The notes below the pieces were generated by a model. That model ran no database searches and had not been told where the DNA came from. It saw nothing but the letters and a program-made list of their open reading frames with translations. Both the position numbers and the translations under genes were made by a program. From the NCBI RefSeq assembly GCF_001468225.1, contig NZ_LNRU01000001.1, positions 124,001 to 188,000 of the forward strand: a stretch of DNA of 64,000 nucleotides, given 5' to 3'. Every line of letters begins with the position of its first letter. The stretch's first letter is position 1. This document shows positions 45,918 through 55,421 of this stretch, one piece after another. This DNA is from Sphingopyxis sp. H053 (GTDB taxonomy: Bacteria; Pseudomonadota; Alphaproteobacteria; Sphingomonadales; Sphingomonadaceae).

Positions 45918-46004
45918 GCCGTCGGGCCCCTTTCCCTCAAATGGCGCCAAGCCGCTGATGCGACTCTGTTTTTTTATCCATGCCGGGCGCGGAAACCGTC
46001 GCAA

Positions 46005-46018
46005 CGTAACCGGTTACA
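46005..46018. promoter_or_regulatory. LacI-type operator upstream of the LacI gene
   Basis: CGTAACCGGTTACA, the most symmetric of the three sites (GTAACC/GGTTAC). It stands between the ATPase stop at 46035 and the LacI start at 45917 and would give an internal, self-regulated promoter for LacI and the importer genes. Confidence 0.65.
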
Positions 46019-46034
46019 CGGGCAAAATGCAAGG

Positions 46035-47117
46035 TCATTCGCCCACCGTCCCGAGTGCCTGACCGTCGGCGCCGAACAGGTGCAGACGCGCAGGCGGAAG
46101 CGAGGCAAAGACCTCGTCGCCCTCGTCAAGGCTGCCGTCGTCGCGCAACTGGCATGCGATCGGCTCGTCGCCCTCGCGTCCGCCCAGATGCAGGGTCGCG
46201 AGCCCGCCGAGCCGCTCGATAAAGCGGATCGTGAAGGGCAGCGCGTCCGGCGCATCGCCGATCGCGATGTCCTCGGGCCGGATGCCGATCGAAAGCGGGG
46301 TTCCGGCCGTTAGCGCTGCCGCGAGCGGGGGCAGGGCGATGCTGCGCCCGTCTTCCAGCGCCGCGCGACCATCGGCGGCGATCGTCGCGGGCAAGATGTT
46401 CATCCGCGGCGTGCCGAGGAATTGCGCGACGAAGATATTCGCGGGCCGCGCATAAAGTTCGCGCGGGGTGCCGACCTGCTCGATCCGCCCGTCGCGCAGC
46501 ACGATGATGCGGTCGGCGAGCGTCATCGCCTCGACCTGATCGTGCGTGACGTAAAGCGTCGTCGTGCCGAGCTGGCGGTGCAGGCTGGCGAACTCGTAGC
46601 GCATCCGCACGCGCAAATCGGCGTCGAGGTTCGACAGCGGCTCGTCGAACAGGAAGATCTGCGGCTGGCGCACGATGGCGCGGCCGATCGCGACGCGCTG
46701 CCGCTGGCCGCCCGACAGCGCGGCGGGCTTGCGATCGAGCAGCGCCTCGATGTTCAATATCTCAGCCGCGCGCTGGACGGCGTCGTCGATCTCGGCCTTC
46801 GCCGCCTTCGCGATCTTCAAGCCGAACGCCATATTCTCGCGCACCGTCAGGTGCGGGTAAAGCGCGTAGGATTGGAACACCATCGCGATGCCGCGCTCGG
46901 ACGGCGGCAGGCTGGTGACGTCGCGGTCGCCGATGACGATGCTGCCGCCGGTCAGCTCCTCGAGCCCCGCAACGGCCCGCAGCAGCGTCGACTTGCCGCA
47001 TCCCGAGGGGCCAACGATCACCGTGAATTCGCCGTCGGCGACGTCGATCGACACGCCTTTCAGGACCTCGGTGGCGCCGAAGCTCTTGCGCGCGTCACGG
47101 ATCGACAGTCCGGCCAT
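46035..47117 (-). CDS. Carbohydrate ABC transporter ATPase (MsmX/UgpC type)
   Basis: 360-aa ATPase: Walker A GPSGCGKSTLL near residue 40, Q-loop MVFQSYALYPHLTVRENM, signature LSGGQRQRVAIGRAI, Walker B IFLFDEPLSNLDADLRV, and a C-terminal TOBE/OB regulatory domain (about 240-355; IGIRPEDIAIGD). It energises the MalFG-type permeases downstream. It lies 21 nt after the MFS gene. Confidence 0.95.
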   Translation of the reverse strand: MAGLSIRDARKSFGATEVLKGVSIDVADGEFTVIVGPSGCGKSTLLRAVAGLEELTGGSIVIGDRDVTSLPPSERGIAMVFQSYALYPHLTVRENMAFGLKIAKAAKAEIDDAVQRAAEILNIEALLDRKPAALSGGQRQRVAIGRAIVRQPQIFLFDEPLSNLDADLRVRMRYEFASLHRQLGTTTLYVTHDQVEAMTLADRIIVLRDGRIEQVGTPRELYARPANIFVAQFLGTPRMNILPATIAADGRAALEDGRSIALPPLAAALTAGTPLSIGIRPEDIAIGDAPDALPFTIRFIERLGGLATLHLGGREGDEPIACQLRDDGSLDEGDEVFASLPPARLHLFGADGQALGTVGE

Positions 47118-47138
47118 GGCTCCCTCGTTCCTAATGCC

Positions 47139-48503
47139 TCAGTGAACGGTCACGCCCGCGCTCGCCTGCCGGGCCGGCGCGCGTCCGGCCGCGACGGCGA
47201 AGACGCAGAGGAGGGCATAACAGGCGGCGGGCAGGATCAGCGCGGCGGTATAGCCGACCGCGCCCGACAGAAGGCCGATGAAATAGGGGATTACCGCCCC
47301 GCCGACGATTGCGGTGCAGAGCAGCCCCGACGTCGCTTCGGCGCGCGCCGTCGAGCGCTCGAGCGTCAGGGTGAAGATCACCGGGAACATGATCGAATTG
47401 AAAAGGCCGATCGACAGCGCGACAAAGCCCGCCGTCACGCCGCCGACAAGGACGATATAGAGGCAGAGCAGCACGGCAATCGCGGTAAACGCCACAAGCA
47501 TCTTCGATGCGGAGAAGCGCGCGAGCAGCACCGACCCGATCGCGCGGCCGACCATCGCGCCGCCCCAGTAAAGCGCGACGGCCTTGCCCGCTTCCTGCAG
47601 CGAAACGCCGGGAACGCCGTCATTGCCCATGATCCAGCCGAAGGTGCCAAAGGCGGCGTCCGACTGCCCCCAGATCGCATCGCTGTTGAGGAACAGCGCC
47701 ATCTGCGTGCCGATCGCGACCTCGGCGCCGACATAGAGGAAGATCGCCAGCCCGCCGAGCAGCGCCCAGCGCGACGAAAAGGCCTCGCGGATCAGCTCGC
47801 CCATTCCGGCGCGCTCGCCGATCGGCGCAGGCGGCACCGCTTCGTTGACGATCCGCCGGCTGACCCAGAAGAACAGCAACAGCGCGACGATCAGCCCGCA
47901 GATCCAGAAATAGGCCGAATCGATCCCGGCGAGCGCCTGCGCGCGCACGGCTTCGGTGACCACCGTGCCTTCCTTGACCTCGACGCCCTCGAGGAACAGG
48001 TGCGCGCCGATCAGCGGGCCGAGGAAGGTGCCGAAGCTGTTGAAGGTCTGGCTGAAGGTCAGGCGGAAATGGCTGCGCTTCGGGTCGCCCAGCGCCGCGG
48101 CGAGCGGGTTCGCCGCGACCTGCAGGATCGTGATGCCGCTCGCGAGAATGAAGAGGCCCGCGAGCACAAGCGGGTAAATCGCGAGGTTCGCCGCCGCGAG
48201 CATGACGAGGCAGCCGGCGACCATCGTCGACAGCGCGGTCAGGATCGACGGCACCGAATGGAAGCGTGCGATCAGCGCGGCGGCAGGAAAGGACATCAGG
48301 CCATAGGCGATGAAGAAGGCCGACGCCGAAAGCTGCGCCTCGGCGTCGCTCAATGTGAAGATGCCCTTCACCGCGGCGACGAGCGGATCGATCAGCGACG
48401 TGATGAAGCCCCAGGCGAAGAAAAGCACGGTCACCGCGGCAAAGGCCGCCATGGCATTCGAGCGACCGCCGCTATGGGTGGTCGCCTGGCTGGGCACGTT
48501 CAT
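47139..48503 (-). CDS. MFS sugar permease (FucP/GluP-type)
   Basis: 454-aa inner-membrane protein with twelve helices. VTVLFFAWGFITSLIDPLVAAVKGIFTLSDAEAQL, the GITILQVAANPLAAALGDP block and RLTFSQTFNSFGTFLGPLIGA identify the FHS/FucP sugar:proton symporters, likely for glucose or a beta-disaccharide. ATG 48503 has GAGGA upstream; codons before it are leader. It is the first gene of the nine-gene minus-strand operon, with a LacI-type site 64 nt upstream. Confidence 0.93.
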   Translation of the reverse strand: MNVPSQATTHSGGRSNAMAAFAAVTVLFFAWGFITSLIDPLVAAVKGIFTLSDAEAQLSASAFFIAYGLMSFPAAALIARFHSVPSILTALSTMVAGCLVMLAAANLAIYPLVLAGLFILASGITILQVAANPLAAALGDPKRSHFRLTFSQTFNSFGTFLGPLIGAHLFLEGVEVKEGTVVTEAVRAQALAGIDSAYFWICGLIVALLLFFWVSRRIVNEAVPPAPIGERAGMGELIREAFSSRWALLGGLAIFLYVGAEVAIGTQMALFLNSDAIWGQSDAAFGTFGWIMGNDGVPGVSLQEAGKAVALYWGGAMVGRAIGSVLLARFSASKMLVAFTAIAVLLCLYIVLVGGVTAGFVALSIGLFNSIMFPVIFTLTLERSTARAEATSGLLCTAIVGGAVIPYFIGLLSGAVGYTAALILPAACYALLCVFAVAAGRAPARQASAGVTVH

Positions 48504-48549
48504 CCGGAATATCCTCTTCGCCAAAACTATGTTATGCGCAGCGGTCTAA

Positions 48550-50220
<1,671 letters not shown>

Positions 50221-50224
50221 TCTG

Positions 50225-50314
50225 CCCCGTCGTCATTGCGAGCCATCGAAGCAATCCAGAGCGGCTATGACCGCACCGGACAGCTTCGTCGCTTCGCTCC
50301 TCGCAATGACGGGG
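50225..50314. repeat. Dispersed inverted-repeat element after guaB
   Basis: CCCCGTCGTCATTGCGAG at the left end is mirrored by CTCGCAATGACGGGG at the right, enclosing about 55 nt with further pairings (GAAGCAATCC, CTTCGTCGCTTCGC). This is the form of the CATTGCGAG repeats scattered in many proteobacterial genomes. It fills most of the guaB-methyltransferase gap. Confidence 0.75.
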
Positions 50315-50330
50315 AAGAAAGGTTGAACTT

Positions 50331-51521
50331 ATGACCCCCGCTGCGCGCGTCCAGACTGCTATCGAAATCCTCGATGCCATCGCCACCTCCGCGCGTGACG
50401 GCGGTGCACCTGCCGACGCGATCTTTGCCGAGGCGATGCGCGCGCGCCGTTATGCGGGGTCGAAGGACCGCCGCGCGATCCGCAACCATGTCTATGATGC
50501 GATCCGCGGCGTGCGGTCGGTGCCGGTCTCGGGCCGCGCTGCGATGCTGGCGCTCGCCGATGCCGACCCCGAACTCGCCGCGCTGTTCGATGGCGCACCC
50601 TATGGTCCGGCAACGATTTCGGCCGACGAACCGCGCGCCGAAACCGGGATCGCCACCACCGCGCTCATGAAACTCTTCGACCCGCTGGTCGGCAAGGCGG
50701 AGCGCGAGGCAATGCTGGTGCGGGCATCGCTCGACCTGCGCGCCAACCGGCTGCGCTCCAGCCGTGACGAACTCGCGCTGATCTTTCCGGACGGCGAAGT
50801 GATTGCCGGCCTCGCCGATGGCTGGCGTCTGCCCGGTGAAACGGCGGCGGTCCAGCATGCCTCTTACGCCGAAGGGCAGTTCGAAGTGCAGGACGCCGCG
50901 AGCCAATATGCCGCCGCCGCGCTGGGCGCCGAAGCCGGACAGGCGATCATCGATCTGTGTGCCGGCGCCGGCGGCAAGACGCTCGCGATCGCTTCGGCGA
51001 CGGGCGACGAAGCCGCGATCCTCGCCTGCGACACCAATCGCGCCCGGCTTCAGCAATTGCCGCCGCGCGCGCACCGCGCCGGGGCAACGGCGATCGAAAC
51101 TTTGCTGCTCAATCCGGGGCAGGAACGCGCGATGCTCGCCGACCGGATGGGCAAGGCCGATCGCGTCATCGTCGACGCGCCCTGTTCGGGCAGCGGCACC
51201 TGGCGGCGCAGCCCCGAACTGCGCTGGCGCTCGACCCCTGCACGGCTCGACCGTCATGTTGCCGAACAGGCGAAACTGATGGACATCGGTGCCGATCTTG
51301 TGGCGCCTGGCGGCAAACTTCTCTATGCTGTCTGCTCGATCATCACGCGCGAGGGGCGGGCACAGGTGGACGATTTTCTGAACCGGCATCCCGGCTGGAC
51401 GGCCGACGACGGCTATCTTCCCGATGGCGTCGGACGCGCTGCGGGCAGCGGTTTTCTGCTCACGCCGGGCCACGACGGCAGCGACGGATTTTTTCTCGCA
51501 CGACTGACGGCACCATGTTAG
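50331..51521 (+). CDS. RsmB/NOP-family RNA cytosine methyltransferase
   Basis: 396-aa SAM-dependent methyltransferase. An N-terminal helical NusB-like region (about 1-140) is followed by the catalytic domain with IIDLCAGAGGKTLAIA, the catalytic VDAPCSGSGTWRRSPE and GGKLLYAVCSIITREGRAQVDDFL. It probably makes m5C in rRNA or tRNA; the exact target is unknown. A TPR gene starts 32 nt after its stop. Confidence 0.9.
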   Translation: MTPAARVQTAIEILDAIATSARDGGAPADAIFAEAMRARRYAGSKDRRAIRNHVYDAIRGVRSVPVSGRAAMLALADADPELAALFDGAPYGPATISADEPRAETGIATTALMKLFDPLVGKAEREAMLVRASLDLRANRLRSSRDELALIFPDGEVIAGLADGWRLPGETAAVQHASYAEGQFEVQDAASQYAAAALGAEAGQAIIDLCAGAGGKTLAIASATGDEAAILACDTNRARLQQLPPRAHRAGATAIETLLLNPGQERAMLADRMGKADRVIVDAPCSGSGTWRRSPELRWRSTPARLDRHVAEQAKLMDIGADLVAPGGKLLYAVCSIITREGRAQVDDFLNRHPGWTADDGYLPDGVGRAAGSGFLLTPGHDGSDGFFLARLTAPC

Positions 51522-51553
51522 CATCGCCTGCAATGAAGCGATGGGAGAATGCG

Positions 51554-52084
51554 ATGCGTGTCGGCTTTCTGGCTCTTTCGGCGGGATTGATCCTCGCCAG
51601 CCTGCCCACGGCATCCGACGCGCAGCGCGCCGATAACGACATCTTCCCCCGCTCGATCGCGCTCCAGCAGGAGGGTCACAAGGCGCAGGACTCCGGCGAT
51701 CTCGACACCGCGATCGGTTTTTATGAATCGGCGCTCGCCGCCGACCCGCGCAACCGGTCGGCGATCATCGCGCTGGCGCAGGTCGCCCGCGCGCAGGGGC
51801 TGCCGGGCAAGGCGATCGGGCTCTATCGCGAGGCGCTTGTCCTCGAACCCAACGACATTGTCGCGCTGACGGGGCAGGGCGAAGCGCTCGCCGACAAGGG
51901 CGCGCTCGAGCTCGCGCGCGAAAAGCTGGCCGAAGCACAGCGCGTGTGCAGCGACAAATGCCCGCAGGTCGCGGCGCTCGAAAAGACGATCGCGTCGAGC
52001 GCGTCGAAGCGCGTTGTCGCCGCCGAAGTGCTGGTGCCGAAGCCGGTGGTCGCAACTGTCGGGACGACCAGCAGCAAGAATTGA
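51554..52084 (+). CDS. Exported TPR protein
   Basis: 176-aa protein with signal peptide (MRVGFLALSAGLILASLPTASDAQ) and about three tetratricopeptide repeats at 37-145 (ALQQEGHKAQDSGDLDTAIGFYESALAADP, then AIGLYREALVLEPND). A Cys pair in RVCSDKCPQ may form a disulfide. ATG 51554 has GGGAGAA at good spacing; ATG 51533 would add seven residues before the signal peptide. Function unknown. Confidence 0.82.
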   Translation: MRVGFLALSAGLILASLPTASDAQRADNDIFPRSIALQQEGHKAQDSGDLDTAIGFYESALAADPRNRSAIIALAQVARAQGLPGKAIGLYREALVLEPNDIVALTGQGEALADKGALELAREKLAEAQRVCSDKCPQVAALEKTIASSASKRVVAAEVLVPKPVVATVGTTSSKN

Positions 52085-52086
52085 GG

Positions 52087-52926
52087 CTAGGCGCCGAGCG
52101 CGCGCGCCAGAGCTACCCATTCGGCAACGCTGACCGTCTCCGCGCGCCGCGTGGGTTCGATGCCCAGCGCCTCGGTCGCGGCGACCGCACCCTCGACGCC
52201 CTTCAGGCTCTGCCGCAGCATCTTGCGCCGCTGGCCAAATCCCTTTTCGGTGAGCTTCGATAGCAATTTCGGGGCGACGCCGTCGGGCTGGTCGGCGGGC
52301 GTCACATGGACGATCGCCGACATCACCTTCGGCGGCGGGGTGAAGGCCGAGCGGTGGACCTTCATCGCGATCTTCGCGGTCGAGCGCCACTGCGCGAGCA
52401 CCGCCAGCCGCCCGTAGGCGTCCCCCCCGACCGGCGCGACGATACGCTCGGCGACCTCGAGCTGGAACATCAACGTCAGCGATAGCCAGCGCGGCGGCCA
52501 GGCGGCGGGCTCCAGCCAGCGCGTGAACAGCGCGGTGCCGACATTATAGGGCAGGTTGGCGACGATATGATAGGGCGCGCCGCCGGTCAGCGCGTCGACA
52601 TCGACCGCCATCGCATCGTCGGCGATTACCGTTAGTTGCCCCGGAAAGGCTTCGCCGAGCTCGGCGAGCAACGGCAAGCAGCGGTCGTCGCGCTCGACCG
52701 CGATCACCTTGGCGCCGGCGCGCAGCAGCGCGCGCGTCAGGCCGCCGGGACCGGGACCAACCTCGAACACCGTGGCGCCGTCGAGATTACCGGGGATCGC
52801 CGCGATGCGATCGAGCAATTGCTCGTCGAACAGGAAATTCTGCCCCAGCGCCTTGCTTGCCTGGAGGCCGTGCGTGCGCACCGTCTCGCGCAGCGGCGGT
52901 AACGGAACCTGGGGCTCGACGGTCAC
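52087..52926 (-). CDS. ksgA: 16S rRNA dimethyladenosine transferase
   Basis: 279-aa enzyme that dimethylates two adjacent adenosines near the 3' end of 16S rRNA. KALGQNFLFDEQLLDRIA, SAM loop FEVGPGPGGLTRALL and catalytic NLPYNVGTALF are present. Last gene of lptD-surA-pdxA-ksgA, the same order as in enterobacteria; it overlaps pdxA by 4 nt. Confidence 0.97.
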   Translation of the reverse strand: MTVEPQVPLPPLRETVRTHGLQASKALGQNFLFDEQLLDRIAAIPGNLDGATVFEVGPGPGGLTRALLRAGAKVIAVERDDRCLPLLAELGEAFPGQLTVIADDAMAVDVDALTGGAPYHIVANLPYNVGTALFTRWLEPAAWPPRWLSLTLMFQLEVAERIVAPVGGDAYGRLAVLAQWRSTAKIAMKVHRSAFTPPPKVMSAIVHVTPADQPDGVAPKLLSKLTEKGFGQRRKMLRQSLKGVEGAVAATEALGIEPTRRAETVSVAEWVALARALGA

Positions 52927-53942
52927 TTCGCCGGCGCGTAGCTGCGCTCGCGCGCCGCGGCGAGCTGGGCGGCCATCGCGATCGCCGCGATCGTCGGCCC
53001 CGGGTCGGCGGTGCCGGTGCCCGCGATATTGAACGCTGTGCCATGGTCGGGCGAGGTGCGGATGATCGGCAGGCCGAGCGTCAGATTGACGCCGTCGTGG
53101 AAATGCAGCGCCTTGAACGGGGTCAGCGCCTGGTCGTGATAAGGGCAGAGCAGCGCATCATAGTTCGCGCGAATGGCGGGTGCGAACAGCCCGTCGGCGG
53201 CGAGCGGGCCGTCGACGATGATCCCTTCCTCGGCCAGCTGCGCGACCGCGGGCACCATGATGCGCTCTTCTTCGCTGCCCAACTGCCCGCTTTCGCCCGC
53301 GTGCGGGTTGAGGCCGGCGAGCGCGATACGCGGCGCGTCGATTCCGAAATCGCGGCGTAGCCCGCGCGCGACGATCCGCGCCTTGGCGACGATCAGTTCG
53401 ACGGTCAGCCGCTCGGGCACTTCGGACAGCGGGATATGCACGGTGAGCGGGACGACGCGCAGGCTGGGACCCGCCAGCATCATCACGGCATTGGTCGCGG
53501 TGACGCCGCAGCGTTCGGCGATGAATTCGGTCTGTCCGGGGTGCGTATAGCCGATGCCGTGGAGCGCATATTTGGAGACCGAACCCGTGACGAGCGCCGA
53601 ACTCGCCTGGTTGCGGGTCAGCCCGATCCCGGTCTCGAGCGCATGGAGCGCACAGGTCGCCCCCGCCGGGGTCGGTACGCCGGGGGTCAGCGGGCCGCTG
53701 TCCTCCAGATGCCAGACGGGCAGGGCATCGCCAAAGGCCCGCACCACCTCGTCCATGTCGCCGACGCGCGCAACAGGGCCGTCCCAGACGGCGGTGATCG
53801 CAGCCGCGTCGCCGATGGCGACAAAGGGGGGCAGGTTGTTTTCGCGGCGCGCGGCCCATGCGCGGGCCGCGACTTCGGGGCCGACGCCGGCCGGGTCACC
53901 CATGGTAACCGCGATCGGCCGTCGATTGCTGAAATCAGGCAT
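52923..53942 (-). CDS. pdxA: 4-hydroxythreonine-4-phosphate dehydrogenase
   Basis: 339-aa enzyme of pyridoxal-5'-phosphate synthesis. Metal-ligand His residues are in GYTHPGQTEF, CPYHDQALTPFKAL and RTSPDHGTAFNIAG; VTMGDPAGVGPEV is the N-terminal signature. It starts 4 nt after the surA stop. Confidence 0.97.
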   Translation of the reverse strand: MPDFSNRRPIAVTMGDPAGVGPEVAARAWAARRENNLPPFVAIGDAAAITAVWDGPVARVGDMDEVVRAFGDALPVWHLEDSGPLTPGVPTPAGATCALHALETGIGLTRNQASSALVTGSVSKYALHGIGYTHPGQTEFIAERCGVTATNAVMMLAGPSLRVVPLTVHIPLSEVPERLTVELIVAKARIVARGLRRDFGIDAPRIALAGLNPHAGESGQLGSEEERIMVPAVAQLAEEGIIVDGPLAADGLFAPAIRANYDALLCPYHDQALTPFKALHFHDGVNLTLGLPIIRTSPDHGTAFNIAGTGTADPGPTIAAIAMAAQLAAARERSYAPAK

Positions 53943-53946
53943 AGGG

Positions 53947-55287
53947 TCAGCTATATTCGATCACGGCATCCCGGCGCAGGTCGCGCAGATAGCGCTGGGC
54001 CCGCTTGTTGACCTTGTCTTCCAGCAATTTCTGTTCGATCTGCTCGAGGTTCGGGGCGGTTGCGGTTTGCGGCATGTCGCGGCCGCAGAGCACGAGGACA
54101 CTGACGCCTTCGTTCGCGGCGCCAAAGGGCTGCGTCGTCTGGCCGATCTGCAGACTGGCGAGCGTCGCTTGCAGCGGCGCCGGCAGCGCGCGCATCTCGA
54201 TATTGTCGCGCGACACGACGGTGGCGCCCAAGCCCTGCGCCACCGCGTCGGCCGCGCCGCAACCGGCGATGCCGCGCGTCTTTTCGGCAAACTGGCTCGC
54301 CAGTTCCGAAGCCTTCGCGGGGGTGGTGCCCGCAGGGAAATCGAGCGAAATCTGCTTGAGGCTGAGGATCGCGTCGCGCGGATCGGCGGTCAGCACCTGC
54401 CGCCGGTCGATCATCAGCATGATCGAAATCCCGCCCGGCACCTCGATCGGGCCGACGAGCTGGCCCGGCGCCATCTGCGTTGCCGCTTCGCCCATCGATC
54501 CGGGCAGCTGTCCGGCCTTTACCCAGCCCAGATCGCCGCCGACGACGGCGGTCGAGGCTTCCGAAAACTGGCGCGCATAGGCGGCAAAGCTGCCACCGGC
54601 CTGCAACGCCTGGATGATCTTCTTGGCATTTTCGGTCACTGCCGCAGCGGTTTCAGGGGTCGACGACAGATAGATTTCGCCGAGGTGGAACTCGTCCTGG
54701 CCCTTGGTCCCGGTCATCTGGTCGGCGACGATCTTGACCTCTTCGGTCGACACGTTGGTCGTCGACTGGATGTTACGCGACAACAGGCGGTCCCAGGCGA
54801 ACTCGCCGCGGATCTGCTGCTTCACCGCCGCCGCCGACGAGCCTTTCGACGTAAGATAGCTCGAAAACTGCTCGGGCGTCTGCTTGAAACGCGTGGCGAG
54901 GCGGGCGAATTGCTGGTTCACGACATTCTCGTCGATCGTGATCTCGGCCGCCTTGGCTTCCTGAATCTGCAGTTTTTCGTCGATCAGGTTGCTGAACACC
55001 TGGCTGCGCAGCCGTTGGACTTCCTCGGGCGGCAGTTCGACATTGTTGTTGGCGATGCGGATCAGCGCCATGCGCTGCTCGATATCGGTAGCGGTAATGA
55101 TCTCGCCATTCACCGTGGCGGAAGGGCGATAGACGTTCGGCTTGGCGTCACCGAAAAGCTGCACATTGCCCGGGATGTTGAGGCTGGTCGTCGGAACGTC
55201 ACTGTCTGCAACGGTCTGGGCCACCACGGGCGTTACGCCAACTGCAGCCAGCGCGATCAGGCCGGTCATGGTCGAAAATTTGGTCAT
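53947..55287 (-). CDS. surA: Periplasmic chaperone/peptidyl-prolyl isomerase SurA
   Basis: 446-aa periplasmic chaperone that helps outer-membrane proteins fold, LptD among them. Signal peptide about 1-24 (STMTGLIALAAVGVTPVVAQ), SurA N-terminal helical domain about 55-180 (NGEIITATDIEQRMALIR), a PPIC domain about 210-310 (FHLGEIYLSS, GGDLGWVKAGQLPGSMGEA) and a degenerate second one. It follows lptD by 134 nt. Confidence 0.92.
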   Translation of the reverse strand: MTKFSTMTGLIALAAVGVTPVVAQTVADSDVPTTSLNIPGNVQLFGDAKPNVYRPSATVNGEIITATDIEQRMALIRIANNNVELPPEEVQRLRSQVFSNLIDEKLQIQEAKAAEITIDENVVNQQFARLATRFKQTPEQFSSYLTSKGSSAAAVKQQIRGEFAWDRLLSRNIQSTTNVSTEEVKIVADQMTGTKGQDEFHLGEIYLSSTPETAAAVTENAKKIIQALQAGGSFAAYARQFSEASTAVVGGDLGWVKAGQLPGSMGEAATQMAPGQLVGPIEVPGGISIMLMIDRRQVLTADPRDAILSLKQISLDFPAGTTPAKASELASQFAEKTRGIAGCGAADAVAQGLGATVVSRDNIEMRALPAPLQATLASLQIGQTTQPFGAANEGVSVLVLCGRDMPQTATAPNLEQIEQKLLEDKVNKRAQRYLRDLRRDAVIEYS

Positions 55288-55421
55288 CTTTACCCTATTC
55301 GAGAAAGTCCGGACGCTCCGTATCAGCGGAAACGCCCGATGGTCCAGCGCAATCCGCCAAATAGACCGTTTGATGCCGGGGCATAGGCCGCAGACGCTGA
55401 ACCTAGGCTGAGCGAATGCCG